Both the position numbers and the translations under genes were made by a program. A model generated the notes under the pieces. The model did no database searches. It was not told where the DNA came from and was given only the letters and a program-made list of their open reading frames with translations. Below, piece by piece: positions 26,464 through 37,248 of a stretch of DNA of 64,000 nucleotides (the first letter of the stretch is position 1; every line of letters begins with the position of its first letter). The stretch spans positions 310,001-374,000 of the forward strand of contig JADJXA010000025.1 in assembly GCA_016716065.1 (NCBI GenBank). Reading direction: 5' to 3'. This DNA is from Candidatus Leptovillus gracilis (lineage in GTDB: Bacteria; Chloroflexota; Anaerolineae; Promineifilales; Promineifilaceae).

Positions 26464-29400
26464 ATGAGTACATCTCCATTTACTCGCTACGTTTGCTGGG
26501 ACAAACAGCCTCTCAACAAAGTCATCAACACAGAAGCTGTTTCTATAGACAGAGCTATTTTCTTAGCCACCCATACCCCCTTTAACAACATCACTTATCT
26601 CAAATCGCCAAGGCAGATCAAAGATACCAGTGAAACGCAACTACTGGAAGAACTTCTCCACAGAAGCGATAATGACGAACACACCTTTGTCGTCATGCAA
26701 GGTATACAGGGTACAGGCAAATCCCACCTTATTCGTTGGCTAAAAGAACGCTATGCTGCCGAAAGTCAGGAAAGGCATCTTAACGATGTGGTTTTACTCA
26801 TCGAGCGGGCCAACAGCAGCTTACGACAAACCCTGTCACAAATTGTTCGGTCGCGTCTTTTTGATGCTGAACGCTTTGCTAACCAGATCAAAAAATTGGA
26901 AAGCGCTACTCAACAGCTATCCGACGAGTCCCTGTCCGATACTATCCTCCATTATTTGGAGGTTGCCACAAGGGAAGTAGACGTTCCCGCGCCGCGCCGC
27001 ATCGCAGGTAAAGTGGGCGAATTCTTACGAAATGGCTTCATTCGTCAGCACTTGAAGCAGAAAGGGGCTGCAATTGAACGTGTTAGACTATTTCTTTCTG
27101 GAAAAGGAGACACCATTGGCTTGTCCGAGCATGAATTCCCCAAGTTCAATGCTACAGACTTCGACTTCCCTCCTGATGTTAAACGCAAAATTCTTATTGA
27201 AGGCGGACACCGCGATGCAAGAGATTTGGCAGAAACGCTTTCTCTCAAACCTGGCAAACAACAAGAGTTGGCTGATTATCTAAACCAGCTACTACCTTTT
27301 GCGATTGAGCGCACAACAGCCTTATCGGCCAATGATCTCAAACAGATGTTTTATGACCTGCGCCGCGAATTAAAACAGCAGGGCAAAAACTTAGTCTTAT
27401 TTATCGAAGATATTTCCGTTTTCACTGGACTTGACGCTGGATTGGTAGATGTATTAGTCACCCAGCACACAGGGGAAGGAGGGCGCGATTATTGCCGACT
27501 AACATCTGTGGTGGGCATTACCGATGCCTATTTCAAAGATAGTTTCCCCGGTAATATCAAAGATCGCGTCACCCACCACCTGACACTTAACATCGGTGAT
27601 GGAGAAAAAGAATCTCTTTTGCTTAAGAGTCAGGAAGCAGTAGCAGATATTGCATCTCGTTATCTGAATGCGCTACGTTTGTACCCGCACCAAATTGAAG
27701 AATGGGTCAAGTTAGGAGCAAGACCGTCAGAATTGCCGAATGCTTGCCAATCCTGTGCGCATCGTCCTATCTGTCATGCCGCCTTCGGAGCCAGGCCATT
27801 AAGTTCCGTCCATGATGAAGGTTCGGAAGCGGGCCTTTATCCATTTAACAAGCAATCACTTTGGACATTGTATCAACGGCTAGACACAACTAAAGTAGCC
27901 AAAACACCGCGCACCTTCCTGGGCAGTATTCTGGAATATATTCTGCAAAGCCATGGCGCAAAAGTAAAAGAGGGCCAATTCCCTCCCCCGGCTCGTGAAT
28001 TGTCCAATGCAGTTAGGCCACCAACATTAACACAAGATGCCCAACGCCGTATGATTACCAGGCAAACTCCGTCAACGGCCGTTGCTGACCGCATTGAGTC
28101 ACTTATCTTGTTTTGGGGAGATCGGACAATTAACCGCAGCGCGGAAAGTGGAGAAACGGCCGTAGGAAACCTAAGCGAACCCGTATTCCGCGCTTTTGAC
28201 TTGCCTTTCATTGAGGGTGATGTTATCGCCAATCCACCCCATAGATTCCCCACGCCCATACAACCTAAAACTGTTAGCACACCCACCGTTCAAATCGGAG
28301 CGATCCATCCCGCCACAGTAACGTCAGTTGAACCGAAACCCATTGCTATAGAACAATCTCCGGTTGACCCCATCATCCAAGATATTCAAGAATGGCGTCG
28401 GGGGAGTGAGCTGGTTCGCTACAGCGACTTATCTAAGTGGTTGGCGAACTTCGTCAAAGAGTTCATTGATTGGGAGGCGCATAACGTCTCGCCAACCTTG
28501 GTTGACACTAAAGTAACTGGTGGGCGCTTTGTCATTGAAGGGCAGAAAGGACGCGCCCAAGGCGACTATCTGGTTTTTAAGCGAAGCGATGATCTCGCCT
28601 TTGTGCTACAAGCCTTAACCGATCTAAATCAACGGGCTAACGTTTTAAGTGCGACTGAAATTGGGGGACATCTTATCACGCTGAGTAATTGGATGGAGAA
28701 GGAAGAGGCGCGGATTGTAGAGTTTGTGCAACGGCCGTTGGCTAATTTAGAATCGCCTCGCTCGCTATTGGAACTATTAGTCCACACCAACCTGTTCATC
28801 TCCTGCCTGGGTGAAGAGTTCGCCACCAGCAAGGACAGCCCGCGCGATCTTTATCTGCGCCTGATGAAAAGTTCCGCCAGGCGAAATTCCTGGCAAACAG
28901 TGATGAACAAATCACCCTATCCCCGCTCAAAAGAGTGGCGCGATCTTATGCGTGGTTTACAGACCGTTGAAGCTGATTGTCGCGGGCAGTTGGAGATATT
29001 GGTCAATCGGCCTCAAGGCGGCAGTCGCTACATCACATTCATAGACGCCGCCAGCGTTCTAGACATTATCTCGGACATTAAAAAAGAGGGTTGGGATATT
29101 CCTCAGCTAGACCTACAAGAAGTTGCCAAAGTTAATAACAAAGTCTGGCAACCAGTTGCTACTGCCTATAACAAGTTACAGTCAAGTTTCGCCCCAACCG
29201 CTCTGGCCGAGACGCAACATATCCAGACCGTTTCCGGCAAATTGCTAGATTTCCTCGCCGGGGCAACTCCGGCTGACGTATTCCAGGCTATCGAAAATCT
29301 ATTCCAAAGTTTCCGTGATAACGCGATTTCTATTTCGTTATCACGCTTTTCCGTGAATGAGGCGCTTACACCGGGCAAGCTGACCAATCGGTTAAAAAGC

Positions 29401-29676
29401 CTACAGGCGATTCTTGATAGCGAAAACATCGAAGCTCTCATTCTCTCCCTCTCTGGTGCGGGCGAGTTATTACAAGAAAGCGCCGCCTACGTTGATTACT
29501 TTGAGCGATTCGTAAAAGTTGCCCGTGAAGAGGAGACAAAATTAGGAGGCCATGTTGCTAGTTTGGAGAGGGAAAGTCAGGGAGACGACCTGTATCAGCA
29601 AATGCTGGATCAATACGATAAGCTAAATCAATTGCTTACCTCTACAACTCAAACTGAGGGGGAAACGAGGCCATGA
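26464..29676 (+). CDS. dpdH: DpdH, large P-loop ATPase
   Basis: 1,070 residues. Walker A MQGIQGTGKS near 78-87, Walker B LVLFIEDIS near 310, followed by a sensor-like strand (SVVGITDAYFKDSF): an AAA/STAND-type architecture. A CQSCAHRPIC cluster near 428-437 may bind zinc. The second half is helical, ending in an acidic coiled coil. It starts four bases after dpdG and overlaps dpdI by ATGA. Described dpd clusters carry a gene of this type; its exact role is unknown. It shares its core layout with the ATPase at 37440-39884. Confidence 0.78.
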   Translation: MSTSPFTRYVCWDKQPLNKVINTEAVSIDRAIFLATHTPFNNITYLKSPRQIKDTSETQLLEELLHRSDNDEHTFVVMQGIQGTGKSHLIRWLKERYAAESQERHLNDVVLLIERANSSLRQTLSQIVRSRLFDAERFANQIKKLESATQQLSDESLSDTILHYLEVATREVDVPAPRRIAGKVGEFLRNGFIRQHLKQKGAAIERVRLFLSGKGDTIGLSEHEFPKFNATDFDFPPDVKRKILIEGGHRDARDLAETLSLKPGKQQELADYLNQLLPFAIERTTALSANDLKQMFYDLRRELKQQGKNLVLFIEDISVFTGLDAGLVDVLVTQHTGEGGRDYCRLTSVVGITDAYFKDSFPGNIKDRVTHHLTLNIGDGEKESLLLKSQEAVADIASRYLNALRLYPHQIEEWVKLGARPSELPNACQSCAHRPICHAAFGARPLSSVHDEGSEAGLYPFNKQSLWTLYQRLDTTKVAKTPRTFLGSILEYILQSHGAKVKEGQFPPPARELSNAVRPPTLTQDAQRRMITRQTPSTAVADRIESLILFWGDRTINRSAESGETAVGNLSEPVFRAFDLPFIEGDVIANPPHRFPTPIQPKTVSTPTVQIGAIHPATVTSVEPKPIAIEQSPVDPIIQDIQEWRRGSELVRYSDLSKWLANFVKEFIDWEAHNVSPTLVDTKVTGGRFVIEGQKGRAQGDYLVFKRSDDLAFVLQALTDLNQRANVLSATEIGGHLITLSNWMEKEEARIVEFVQRPLANLESPRSLLELLVHTNLFISCLGEEFATSKDSPRDLYLRLMKSSARRNSWQTVMNKSPYPRSKEWRDLMRGLQTVEADCRGQLEILVNRPQGGSRYITFIDAASVLDIISDIKKEGWDIPQLDLQEVAKVNNKVWQPVATAYNKLQSSFAPTALAETQHIQTVSGKLLDFLAGATPADVFQAIENLFQSFRDNAISISLSRFSVNEALTPGKLTNRLKSLQAILDSENIEALILSLSGAGELLQESAAYVDYFERFVKVAREEETKLGGHVASLERESQGDDLYQQMLDQYDKLNQLLTSTTQTEGETRP

Positions 29677-30362
29677 TAATTACCCTTACCGATAATATTC
29701 AAACCCAAATCAATCGCCGGAAAGAACTAGAACAACGCCGCGATAACAGGAAGGATATTGACGCCTCGTATCAAAGGCTCACAGAAATTAGTAAACTACT
29801 GCAAGAAACCTTAGCCAGCTTTCACCTCATCCAATCTCGGCTTACGAATGACCAGATAACTGAATCTATAAGGCAATTGCAGAACATCCAAAATAAGCTC
29901 AAAGAGTCCTACGAAAAGTTTGCTATTGAATATCGCCAAGTTCAAAAACTTATCGCAGTAGAAAAACTGGTGCAAGAGCTACAGGGTTTTCTTACCCGCG
30001 CTTGGGCGAGCTATGTCATGGCGCAAACACAGCCTCATTTCAATCTGCTGAATTTAGTTGAGAAACTACCAGAGGTGACTGTACAAGGCAGCCTAATTGC
30101 TCCTATACGGCAAAGACTTGAATCAGCATCGAGCCAATTACCGCGGAGAGAATTCCACCTTGCCCAATTCGATGCAGATCTGCAAGCGTTACAAAACAGT
30201 CTCGCAGACTTAAGCGGCTTGAGCGCAGAAGTCACCGAATTTTTGCGCCGAATACAAAAAGGTACCGCTACCATTACCGACCTTACAGATGAAGTGTTAG
30301 CCTGGTGCCGAGAAAATGAGCGCGCCAGGGCGTTTAAGATAAGTTTTGGGCAAGCCAAGTAA
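29673..30362 (+). CDS. dpdI: DpdI, coiled-coil protein
   Basis: 229 residues, almost entirely predicted helix: heptads of Leu/Ile with Gln/Lys/Glu (RRKELEQRRDNRKDIDASYQ, IRQLQNIQNKLKESYEKFAI). No enzyme motif. It overlaps dpdH (ATGA) and dpdJ (TAATG), so stoichiometric translation is likely, and it may be a structural adaptor between the two ATPases. The name follows cluster position; dpdI is among the genes linked to restriction in Salmonella. Confidence 0.7.
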   Translation: MIITLTDNIQTQINRRKELEQRRDNRKDIDASYQRLTEISKLLQETLASFHLIQSRLTNDQITESIRQLQNIQNKLKESYEKFAIEYRQVQKLIAVEKLVQELQGFLTRAWASYVMAQTQPHFNLLNLVEKLPEVTVQGSLIAPIRQRLESASSQLPRREFHLAQFDADLQALQNSLADLSGLSAEVTEFLRRIQKGTATITDLTDEVLAWCRENERARAFKISFGQAK

Positions 30363-33300
30363 TGAACCACTCCGATTTCAACCACCTCTGTAATGAAGTT
30401 CTCTCGCTGATTGAGTTGGAAGAGACCAAACTGCTTGGTTGGGGCTTTGTCAACATTCGCGTGGATTTACGCCGCGACTTGTTGGATATGTTGAGCAAGT
30501 TGCCGGCAACGGCCGTTGCCCTATGGAACAAAGCGCAACAAACCAACTATACCGAGCAAGACATTATCGAGAACCTAATCGAACGGCGTCTGTTATTTGA
30601 AGTGCCAGACGGCTACCGTAGCCGCTTTGCCGAAACGGTGCGCCTCCTATTTTTGCTCAGACAACGCTTTTCTAACGATGATTGGCAAGTGGCGCCGCAC
30701 TTGGTCAGCGATTTCAAGCTAAAACTGCAACCGCGCCGCTATCCCCGACGCAATATCACCCTTGAACAGCTTAGGGAGGCGCTAAAACCTCTTCGCCCCT
30801 CCCAATTATTCGAGGATAGCATTGCGACCTTGTTGCAAGGAACATCCACACAGTCTTTACAACTATCACAATTTCAGCTTGACGCAATCATTCAGCAAAT
30901 CCGCAACTTGCAAGCAAATAATGATCAAGCATTGGTAATTGGGGCAGGCACAGGAGCCGGTAAAACCAAAGCATTTTATCTGCCCGCTTTGGCTTATATC
31001 GCTGAAAACATTCAATCAGACTATGCTACAACACAAGTGCTGGCTCTCTATCCCCGAACGGAACTGCTCAAAGACCAGTTGGCAGAAGCTTTTTCCGAAG
31101 CGCGTAAGCTCGATAGTTTGTTGAGCAAAGCCGGTAAGCGACAAATTAGCCTTGGCGCTTATTATGGCGACACACCCTCAAGAGCCGCTGATTTCTCCAG
31201 CCCACACAAGCCGAATGGCTGGAAGCAGGCAGATGATTTACGAGGCTGGATTTGCCCTTATTTCACCTGCCCTAACGAGTTATGCAATCATGCAGAGATG
31301 ATTTGGCTTCAACAAGACATAGATCGTGAAGCAGTGGCTAACAGGTCGAATACATTCGGTGAACACACGCGCTTGCAATGTCGTAAAGAATGCGGCTTTG
31401 AAACAGATGCCGGTCAGCTTATGCTAACCCGCGAGCAGATGATAAAACACCCACCTGACATCTTGTTTACCACCACGGAGATGCTCAATCGTCGCTTGAG
31501 TCGTGTCGCGGAACATAGCCTGTTTGGAGTCAACGCCAACAATCCGCCGCGCCTCGTTTTATTAGATGAAATTCATACCTATGAGGGGATTAGCGGCGCT
31601 CAAGTTGCCTACCTGCTACGTCGCTGGCGGCAGGCAAGAGGTACTCACGGGCCTCAGCGCAGTCTTTGTTTGGTCGGCTTATCGGCAACTTTGACGCAGG
31701 CGGAAACATTTTTTGCCAAATTGGTTGGACTGCCAGCAAGGAGTGTGCAATATATTGAGCCGCATGAAAACGACCTCATTACGGAGGGAATGGAGTACAA
31801 CATTGTTTTGCGAGGTGATCCGGTCTCTGGCACAAGTTTGCTGTCAACATCGGTGCAAACGGCAATGCTCTTAGGTCGCGCATTGGACAATGGAGATAAC
31901 CCTGTTTCGCAAGGGGCGTTTGGCTCTAAAACATTTGCTTTCACGGATAAGCTGGATGTCATCAACCGCTGGTATTACATTCAGTATGACGCAGAATACA
32001 ACAAGAGATTGAGCCGTTGGCGCAAATTGCCCGAACCGCCTGACAATCAAAGAAGAGAGAGAATGGATTTAGGTCAGATATGGCCCATGTCGGAGCGAAT
32101 CGGGCATGATCTAGAGGTTGCGCTTCGTCTGGGCAGGACAACTTCCCAAGATCGGGGTTTCAACACGGATGCGGAGCTAGTGATTGCGACAAGTACCTTG
32201 GAGGTGGGTTTTAATGATCCAAACGTCGGCGCGGTAATCCAACACAAAGCGCCACGTAGTATGGCTTCTTTTTTACAGCGGAAGGGGCGCGCTGGTCGTC
32301 AACGCGGGATGCGTCCGTGGCTGGCGTTGGTGGTTTCCGCTTACGGCCGTGATCGCTGGGCATTTCAACACGCAGAAGAGGTCTTTGATCCCCGTTTAGC
32401 AACCATCCATCTGCCATTGGAAAATTACTACGTGCAAAAAATACAGGCGGCATTTGCTCTGTTAGACTGGTTGGCGCTTGTGTTGAAAAAACAAGGGTTT
32501 GACGCCGACGTGTGGAAGTCACTAAGCAGCGCCCCCTACAGCAGCTCCAGTTGGTTCAGCGGTCAGCGAAAGGCAATGGCAGCTATCCTGCGCGATTTGC
32601 TAAACGGCAAACGGTTGGAGGAATTCACCGCCTATTTAACGCAGGCTTTGGTACTGCAACATGATGAAACGGCCGTTACCTCCATCCTCTGGGGCGAACC
32701 ACGATCTCTCCTTTATCACGTCATCCCCACCATCTTGCGCCAGCTAGAGACAGATTGGCAAGCCATCAACAGGGGCAACCCTCAAAAGTGGGCCGACAAC
32801 ATTGCCGCCATGCCCTTACCCGCTTTTGTGCCATCAGCTCTTTTTAACGATCTGAATGTTCCAGAAGTACAAATCTTCGTTCCCACAGAGCGGTGGCAGA
32901 GTGATGAAACACGGGAAGAAATGTTGGGATTAGCTCAATCGCTTATAGAATTCGCGCCTGGTCGAGCGAATAAGCGCTTTGCTCTCACCCATCACGCCGA
33001 TCTTGCTCACTGGTTGCAGATACCTGATCCTGCTCCCGATGCGCCTCATAATCTCAACATTCATGCCCTCAAAGCAGAATTTGATCCAGTTCCATCATCA
33101 ATCACGGTCTCCGATACGTCATACCTCGTCTATCGCCCGCGAGCGTATCATCTGAATGCTGTACCGGACGATGTGCGGACGACCAGCTATAGCCAGTTGC
33201 AATGGCTGTCTCATTTTCAACCGCGATCAATCTCCACCAATGCCAACCAGTCAGCTTTGGCCGCCCAACGTCAGGCTCTTGCCGTTTTCTCGTCTAACTC

Positions 33301-34957
33301 CCAGTGGCAGCGCTTTTTTTACAAAGTTGAGTCATTCACACAATCCAGTGGCGAGTGGGTTGAAGTTGCCCGTTTAGCGGTAGGGGTTCAGGTAGATACG
33401 CGCTATAAAAACGGCTCTTCATCTCGTTACACGCTCCAGTTTAGCAATGGTCAGGGAATGCTTGCAGCAATTGGATTTAGCGTGGCCGCTGACGCGCTTA
33501 AATTCAGCTTTTACCCACTAGATGTTTCCGCGTTATTCGCGCATCCACGTTGGCCCACCCTCTACCAAAATCTATCGCCTCACTATTTTCTACACCTGTT
33601 ACAACAGGATCAGCGGGTAAGTAACCTGAGTAGTTTTGAGATTGAGTGGCTATGGCAGATTGAACTATCTATGCTAACGACCGTTGCCATCTCCCGCTCC
33701 TGTTCTTTACCTGAAGCCGCGCAAGAAGTGCAAGAGAATCGCCACGCTCTAGCCAATCATGCCCTTAATATCATCTTTCAAAGTCAGGCTATAGACGAAA
33801 TAGGCGATTCCATCATGACCGGCAAATTGCATAAGCAATTGCTGGATCATCAAGTAAATCCTGACGTTCAGGCCGCTTTATCCGCTGCGGCGACGGCGCT
33901 GTGGCACCCCAACCAACAGGATTTAGCAGAATGGCTGTCTGGCTGTTATGCCTCTTCATTGGGCGCAGTTTTGTTTACGGCCGTTATCCAACTATTGCCC
34001 GATATTGAACCAAACGACCTCCATATGGACATCGCCGGCGGTTGCATCTGGATTTCCGAAGCTATCACCGGCGGCGTTGGACTAATCTCTAAAATCGTTA
34101 CCGCAATTACGCAACATCCACGCCAGTTTGAGTTACAGCTATTAGACACCCTCGCCCATTGTCGCCGGAGCCAGCTTGCCCAGCAATTACGCGCAGTTGT
34201 CCAGCTTATACAAGAACAAAACCCCGAATTAGAAGCTGTTTTCGCGCAAGTTCGCCAAGAAAGCGACCTGTCCAGTCTGACAAACGCACAAAAGAGATTA
34301 ACGCATATCTTGGAAGCGCATGGCATTCCGCCCACACGCCAACTTTTTGTCGCCCTGAATAATAAAATCCTACGGGCGAATTCCGATGCAGATACCGACA
34401 AACTGATCGCTGATCTGGCGCATCATTGGGAGGCTGAAGAGAATCGCTTGGGAATTGCCATAGACTTGCGTGTGATCGCTGTGGCCGGTTATCAAATTCC
34501 CACAATACAGGAGCAAGTCAAGAAAGTGCTCAACCGGATTGGCGGCGGTCAGCCCGTTCAAGATGAGACCCAAGTTTTCAATTTGCTCCAATCATTGCTC
34601 TGGCTAAATTGTGTAGATAGTTGCCCCGATTGCATCCAGACATGGAACCCGTATCAACCCCAAATACGGCCGTCGCGTGATCTGCTCACGCTTTTACTGG
34701 CGCCATATGGGCAGACCATCCTATACGGTGACGCCTACTGGGAGAGCCAACTACAAAAAGCATTGGTAGCAGAGTATCAGGCCGAACTCCTTTGTGAACA
34801 GGCAGAGTTAGCCGAATGTAAAATTGCTCTGTTGCACGCCTTGACGCAGCCCATTGATATAGGCTTTCAAAGTTTTTACCCTGTTATCGAAAGTATTAGA
34901 CAAGATAAACAGCAATGGCGATTCCATCTAATCATCCGCGAATTGGTGGGAGAATAA
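30362..34957 (+). CDS. dpdJ: DpdJ, very large DEAD/DEAH-type helicase
   Basis: 1,531 residues. SF2 core: GAGTGAGKT near 195-203, LLDEIHTYEG near 400, VGLSATLTQAE, ATSTLEVGFNDPN, FLQRKGRAGRQRG near 640. This is close to the Hrq1/MrfA-like DUF1998 helicases: the C-terminal SCPDCIQTWNPY near 1420 resembles their cysteine motif. A second cysteine group (CPYFTCPNELC, CRKECG) lies between the helicase lobes near 300-345. It overlaps dpdI by one base and is followed by dpdK four bases later. It is probably the main motor of the Dpd restriction apparatus. Confidence 0.88.
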   Translation: MNHSDFNHLCNEVLSLIELEETKLLGWGFVNIRVDLRRDLLDMLSKLPATAVALWNKAQQTNYTEQDIIENLIERRLLFEVPDGYRSRFAETVRLLFLLRQRFSNDDWQVAPHLVSDFKLKLQPRRYPRRNITLEQLREALKPLRPSQLFEDSIATLLQGTSTQSLQLSQFQLDAIIQQIRNLQANNDQALVIGAGTGAGKTKAFYLPALAYIAENIQSDYATTQVLALYPRTELLKDQLAEAFSEARKLDSLLSKAGKRQISLGAYYGDTPSRAADFSSPHKPNGWKQADDLRGWICPYFTCPNELCNHAEMIWLQQDIDREAVANRSNTFGEHTRLQCRKECGFETDAGQLMLTREQMIKHPPDILFTTTEMLNRRLSRVAEHSLFGVNANNPPRLVLLDEIHTYEGISGAQVAYLLRRWRQARGTHGPQRSLCLVGLSATLTQAETFFAKLVGLPARSVQYIEPHENDLITEGMEYNIVLRGDPVSGTSLLSTSVQTAMLLGRALDNGDNPVSQGAFGSKTFAFTDKLDVINRWYYIQYDAEYNKRLSRWRKLPEPPDNQRRERMDLGQIWPMSERIGHDLEVALRLGRTTSQDRGFNTDAELVIATSTLEVGFNDPNVGAVIQHKAPRSMASFLQRKGRAGRQRGMRPWLALVVSAYGRDRWAFQHAEEVFDPRLATIHLPLENYYVQKIQAAFALLDWLALVLKKQGFDADVWKSLSSAPYSSSSWFSGQRKAMAAILRDLLNGKRLEEFTAYLTQALVLQHDETAVTSILWGEPRSLLYHVIPTILRQLETDWQAINRGNPQKWADNIAAMPLPAFVPSALFNDLNVPEVQIFVPTERWQSDETREEMLGLAQSLIEFAPGRANKRFALTHHADLAHWLQIPDPAPDAPHNLNIHALKAEFDPVPSSITVSDTSYLVYRPRAYHLNAVPDDVRTTSYSQLQWLSHFQPRSISTNANQSALAAQRQALAVFSSNSQWQRFFYKVESFTQSSGEWVEVARLAVGVQVDTRYKNGSSSRYTLQFSNGQGMLAAIGFSVAADALKFSFYPLDVSALFAHPRWPTLYQNLSPHYFLHLLQQDQRVSNLSSFEIEWLWQIELSMLTTVAISRSCSLPEAAQEVQENRHALANHALNIIFQSQAIDEIGDSIMTGKLHKQLLDHQVNPDVQAALSAAATALWHPNQQDLAEWLSGCYASSLGAVLFTAVIQLLPDIEPNDLHMDIAGGCIWISEAITGGVGLISKIVTAITQHPRQFELQLLDTLAHCRRSQLAQQLRAVVQLIQEQNPELEAVFAQVRQESDLSSLTNAQKRLTHILEAHGIPPTRQLFVALNNKILRANSDADTDKLIADLAHHWEAEENRLGIAIDLRVIAVAGYQIPTIQEQVKKVLNRIGGGQPVQDETQVFNLLQSLLWLNCVDSCPDCIQTWNPYQPQIRPSRDLLTLLLAPYGQTILYGDAYWESQLQKALVAEYQAELLCEQAELAECKIALLHALTQPIDIGFQSFYPVIESIRQDKQQWRFHLIIRELVGE

Positions 34958-34961
34958 ATCA

Positions 34962-35471
34962 ATGTCTAATCGCATGATCAAATCAGCCACCCGCAAAAAT
35001 TCTTTACAGCTAACCGATTGCCTCAGCTCACTGTTTATGCTGGAATTGGCGCTGCCCAGCCAACAGTTTTATTTGTTCTCGCCATGGATAAGTGATGTCG
35101 CTCTAGTAGATAACCGCTTTGGCCAAGTCAGGTCAATTGTCCCTAACCTTGAAGAGCGTCAATTACCCCTCTCTACGCTGCTAAACGCAATGGCTTCGCG
35201 GGGAACGGCCGTTTACATTGTTTGCCGCCCCTCTTACGAGCGAACAGAAACGTTTTTGCGAAAATTATTGGTAGATATTCAGGTCAGGCAGGTGGAAACT
35301 CTGCACGAAAAAGGATTAATCACCGATCATTTTTATCTGCGCGGCTCCATGAACTTCACCTATTCAGGTATTCACATCAACGATGAACATATCGAGCTAA
35401 CCACAGACACAGAACAGGTTGCTCGCGCCTTGTTGGAAGCGCGACACCGATGGGAAACTCTTGGAAAATGA
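34962..35471 (+). CDS. dpdK: DpdK, phospholipase-D-fold nuclease
   Basis: 169 residues with one HKD motif: HEKGLITD (H-x-K-x4-D) near residue 115-122, followed by GSMNFTYSG supplying the conserved Asn/Ser. Single-HKD nucleases work as dimers, like BfiI-type enzymes. This is the likely DNA-cutting component of the Dpd restriction module. It is preceded by dpdJ with four bases between, and its stop overlaps the next start (ATGA). Confidence 0.85.
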   Translation: MSNRMIKSATRKNSLQLTDCLSSLFMLELALPSQQFYLFSPWISDVALVDNRFGQVRSIVPNLEERQLPLSTLLNAMASRGTAVYIVCRPSYERTETFLRKLLVDIQVRQVETLHEKGLITDHFYLRGSMNFTYSGIHINDEHIELTTDTEQVARALLEARHRWETLGK

Positions 35472-37213
35472 CCACTGTAACCTTTGCCAACCCTGATCAA
35501 TACGCCTTTGCTCAGGAGTTTGTCCGTCCTCTTGTTAATCAGGGCATTCGCGCCATGGGCGATCCTCATCAGCTAACGCTGACCACAGATCACGCCGCCG
35601 TTAACCTGCTGTTTCAGCGTCTGGCGAAAACAAATGCCGCCATATTGCCTTACTTGGGAAATCGTTCGGATCAATGGTTGCTAGTTGGGCAAGACCGTCG
35701 CGCCCTGGATGAAATGTTGGCGCGTGTGACCGCCTTTGTCATTCCTTCTTACGCTGAATTTGGCGATGGGGCACGCTTTGCCGAACTTTCTCTCTTTGAC
35801 CCGCAAAAGAACATACTGAACCAATTGGGAGCGCAACTGTACAATCTTGGTTACTACAAGTGGGAGTCGTCCCCGAGGTACCGCGAAACAATTCTTGCCC
35901 GGCTATCACTGTGGCTCAAGTTGGAAGAAATCGAACCGTCCCTTGAACTGCCTCCTCAGTATGGGTACCGGGACCTGTATCAACTATTTACGCAAGCATT
36001 GAGTGTTAAAAACTGGCCGACGGCCGCAAATGTTTTGTCTGAGATGCGCCGGCTCAATCTGACAACCGCCGAAAACCTGCAATTCTTGCATGTTCAATGG
36101 TTAGCTGAACAACAAAGATGGCAAGACATTTGGGATGATCCAGATTTTGCAATGCTCGCCAGGTTAAGAATGCCCCGCGATGTACGGTCGGCCATGTTGA
36201 CCACTTTCCATCATGTGAACCTGCTGGCTTTAGAACGAGCGGGGCAATGGGAAACGGCCGTTGCCATCTTCCAAGAGATGCAAGGGCGTTTAGGTACATT
36301 ACTGGTAGGACGATTTGGCGTTGCGCAAGCTCCCGTTCTGCGCGTTTTTGGTTATCAGGCACTACTCAACAACGATGCCACCACATTAGAAAGTCTCCTA
36401 GCTGAGGCTTCAGATTTAGAGACGATTCACTGCCTCAACCAGTTAAAAAGCCGGCTGACCCCATCAGACGCCAAAACGAAAGTTCTCACTCAAGACCCCT
36501 TACAACAAGCCATCCTGGCTTTAAAAGCAAATGATTACGACACCGTTATTCAAGCAATAAAAGCTATTGACGACATAACCGCCCGGGTTTTGTTGGCTAT
36601 TGAAATCGCCTATCACAGCCGTGATGATCTGCTAATACAAGAAGCATGGACTATTTACCAGAGCCTTTCCCCAGAGCAGAAACAAGCGCTCATGGTCAAC
36701 GGCCGTTATGTGGGTATTTACCTCGATTTCTTGCGGGAAAGTAGTACCGATCAACCAAAATCCATATGGGCCACAGAAGTAAAGAAAGCACGGGACGCCG
36801 CCTGGGATGGCGTGTGTGAAGTTGAATATTATCTGAGGCGTTTGGTTGAAGACCGGTATGCCAAGAAATTTGGAGATGTCTGGGAGTCTCGCGTTAACCC
36901 TGAATTACGCGAGAGATGGGCAGGCACACAAACTAAAGACGAAAAAACCTTCGCCCGCTATGGAATGCGAAAATCTTCACTGTTGGACTACACTTACATG
37001 GGTGATTTGGTCGGGTTAATCAACAATCAGTGGCCACTCTTTGAAGATATTTTGGGCGCAGGCAAGGCAGCCAAACAAGAGTTTACACGGGTGACAGAAG
37101 CGGTAATTCGTGTCCGAAACCCTCTGGCGCACAACAGGGATGTGCCTCTCAATGAATTACGCCGGGCTGATGTTTACTGTGCTGATTTGCTAATGCTTCT
37201 CAGGGGGCCATGA
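35468..37213 (+). CDS. Repeat-helical protein with C-terminal HEPN-like domain (candidate DpdD)
   Basis: 581 residues from ATG 35468, which overlaps the dpdK stop by ATGA. Residues 150-400 look like helical TPR-type repeats (LERAGQWETAVAIFQEMQG, LKANDYDTVIQAIKAI). The C-terminal 130 residues (EVEYYLRRLVEDRYAKKFGD...EAVIRVRNPLAHNRDVPL) match a Swt1-like HEPN domain with an R-x4-H motif (RNPLAH, about 550-555), the catalytic pattern of HEPN ribonucleases. It takes the last place of the coupled operon, where DpdD would be the remaining member, but I cannot confirm homology. If active it could act as an RNase effector. Confidence 0.6.
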   Translation: MTTVTFANPDQYAFAQEFVRPLVNQGIRAMGDPHQLTLTTDHAAVNLLFQRLAKTNAAILPYLGNRSDQWLLVGQDRRALDEMLARVTAFVIPSYAEFGDGARFAELSLFDPQKNILNQLGAQLYNLGYYKWESSPRYRETILARLSLWLKLEEIEPSLELPPQYGYRDLYQLFTQALSVKNWPTAANVLSEMRRLNLTTAENLQFLHVQWLAEQQRWQDIWDDPDFAMLARLRMPRDVRSAMLTTFHHVNLLALERAGQWETAVAIFQEMQGRLGTLLVGRFGVAQAPVLRVFGYQALLNNDATTLESLLAEASDLETIHCLNQLKSRLTPSDAKTKVLTQDPLQQAILALKANDYDTVIQAIKAIDDITARVLLAIEIAYHSRDDLLIQEAWTIYQSLSPEQKQALMVNGRYVGIYLDFLRESSTDQPKSIWATEVKKARDAAWDGVCEVEYYLRRLVEDRYAKKFGDVWESRVNPELRERWAGTQTKDEKTFARYGMRKSSLLDYTYMGDLVGLINNQWPLFEDILGAGKAAKQEFTRVTEAVIRVRNPLAHNRDVPLNELRRADVYCADLLMLLRGP

Positions 37214-37248
37214 TTTCCTATTTGGGCAAAATCTTAAATAATAGTCGT

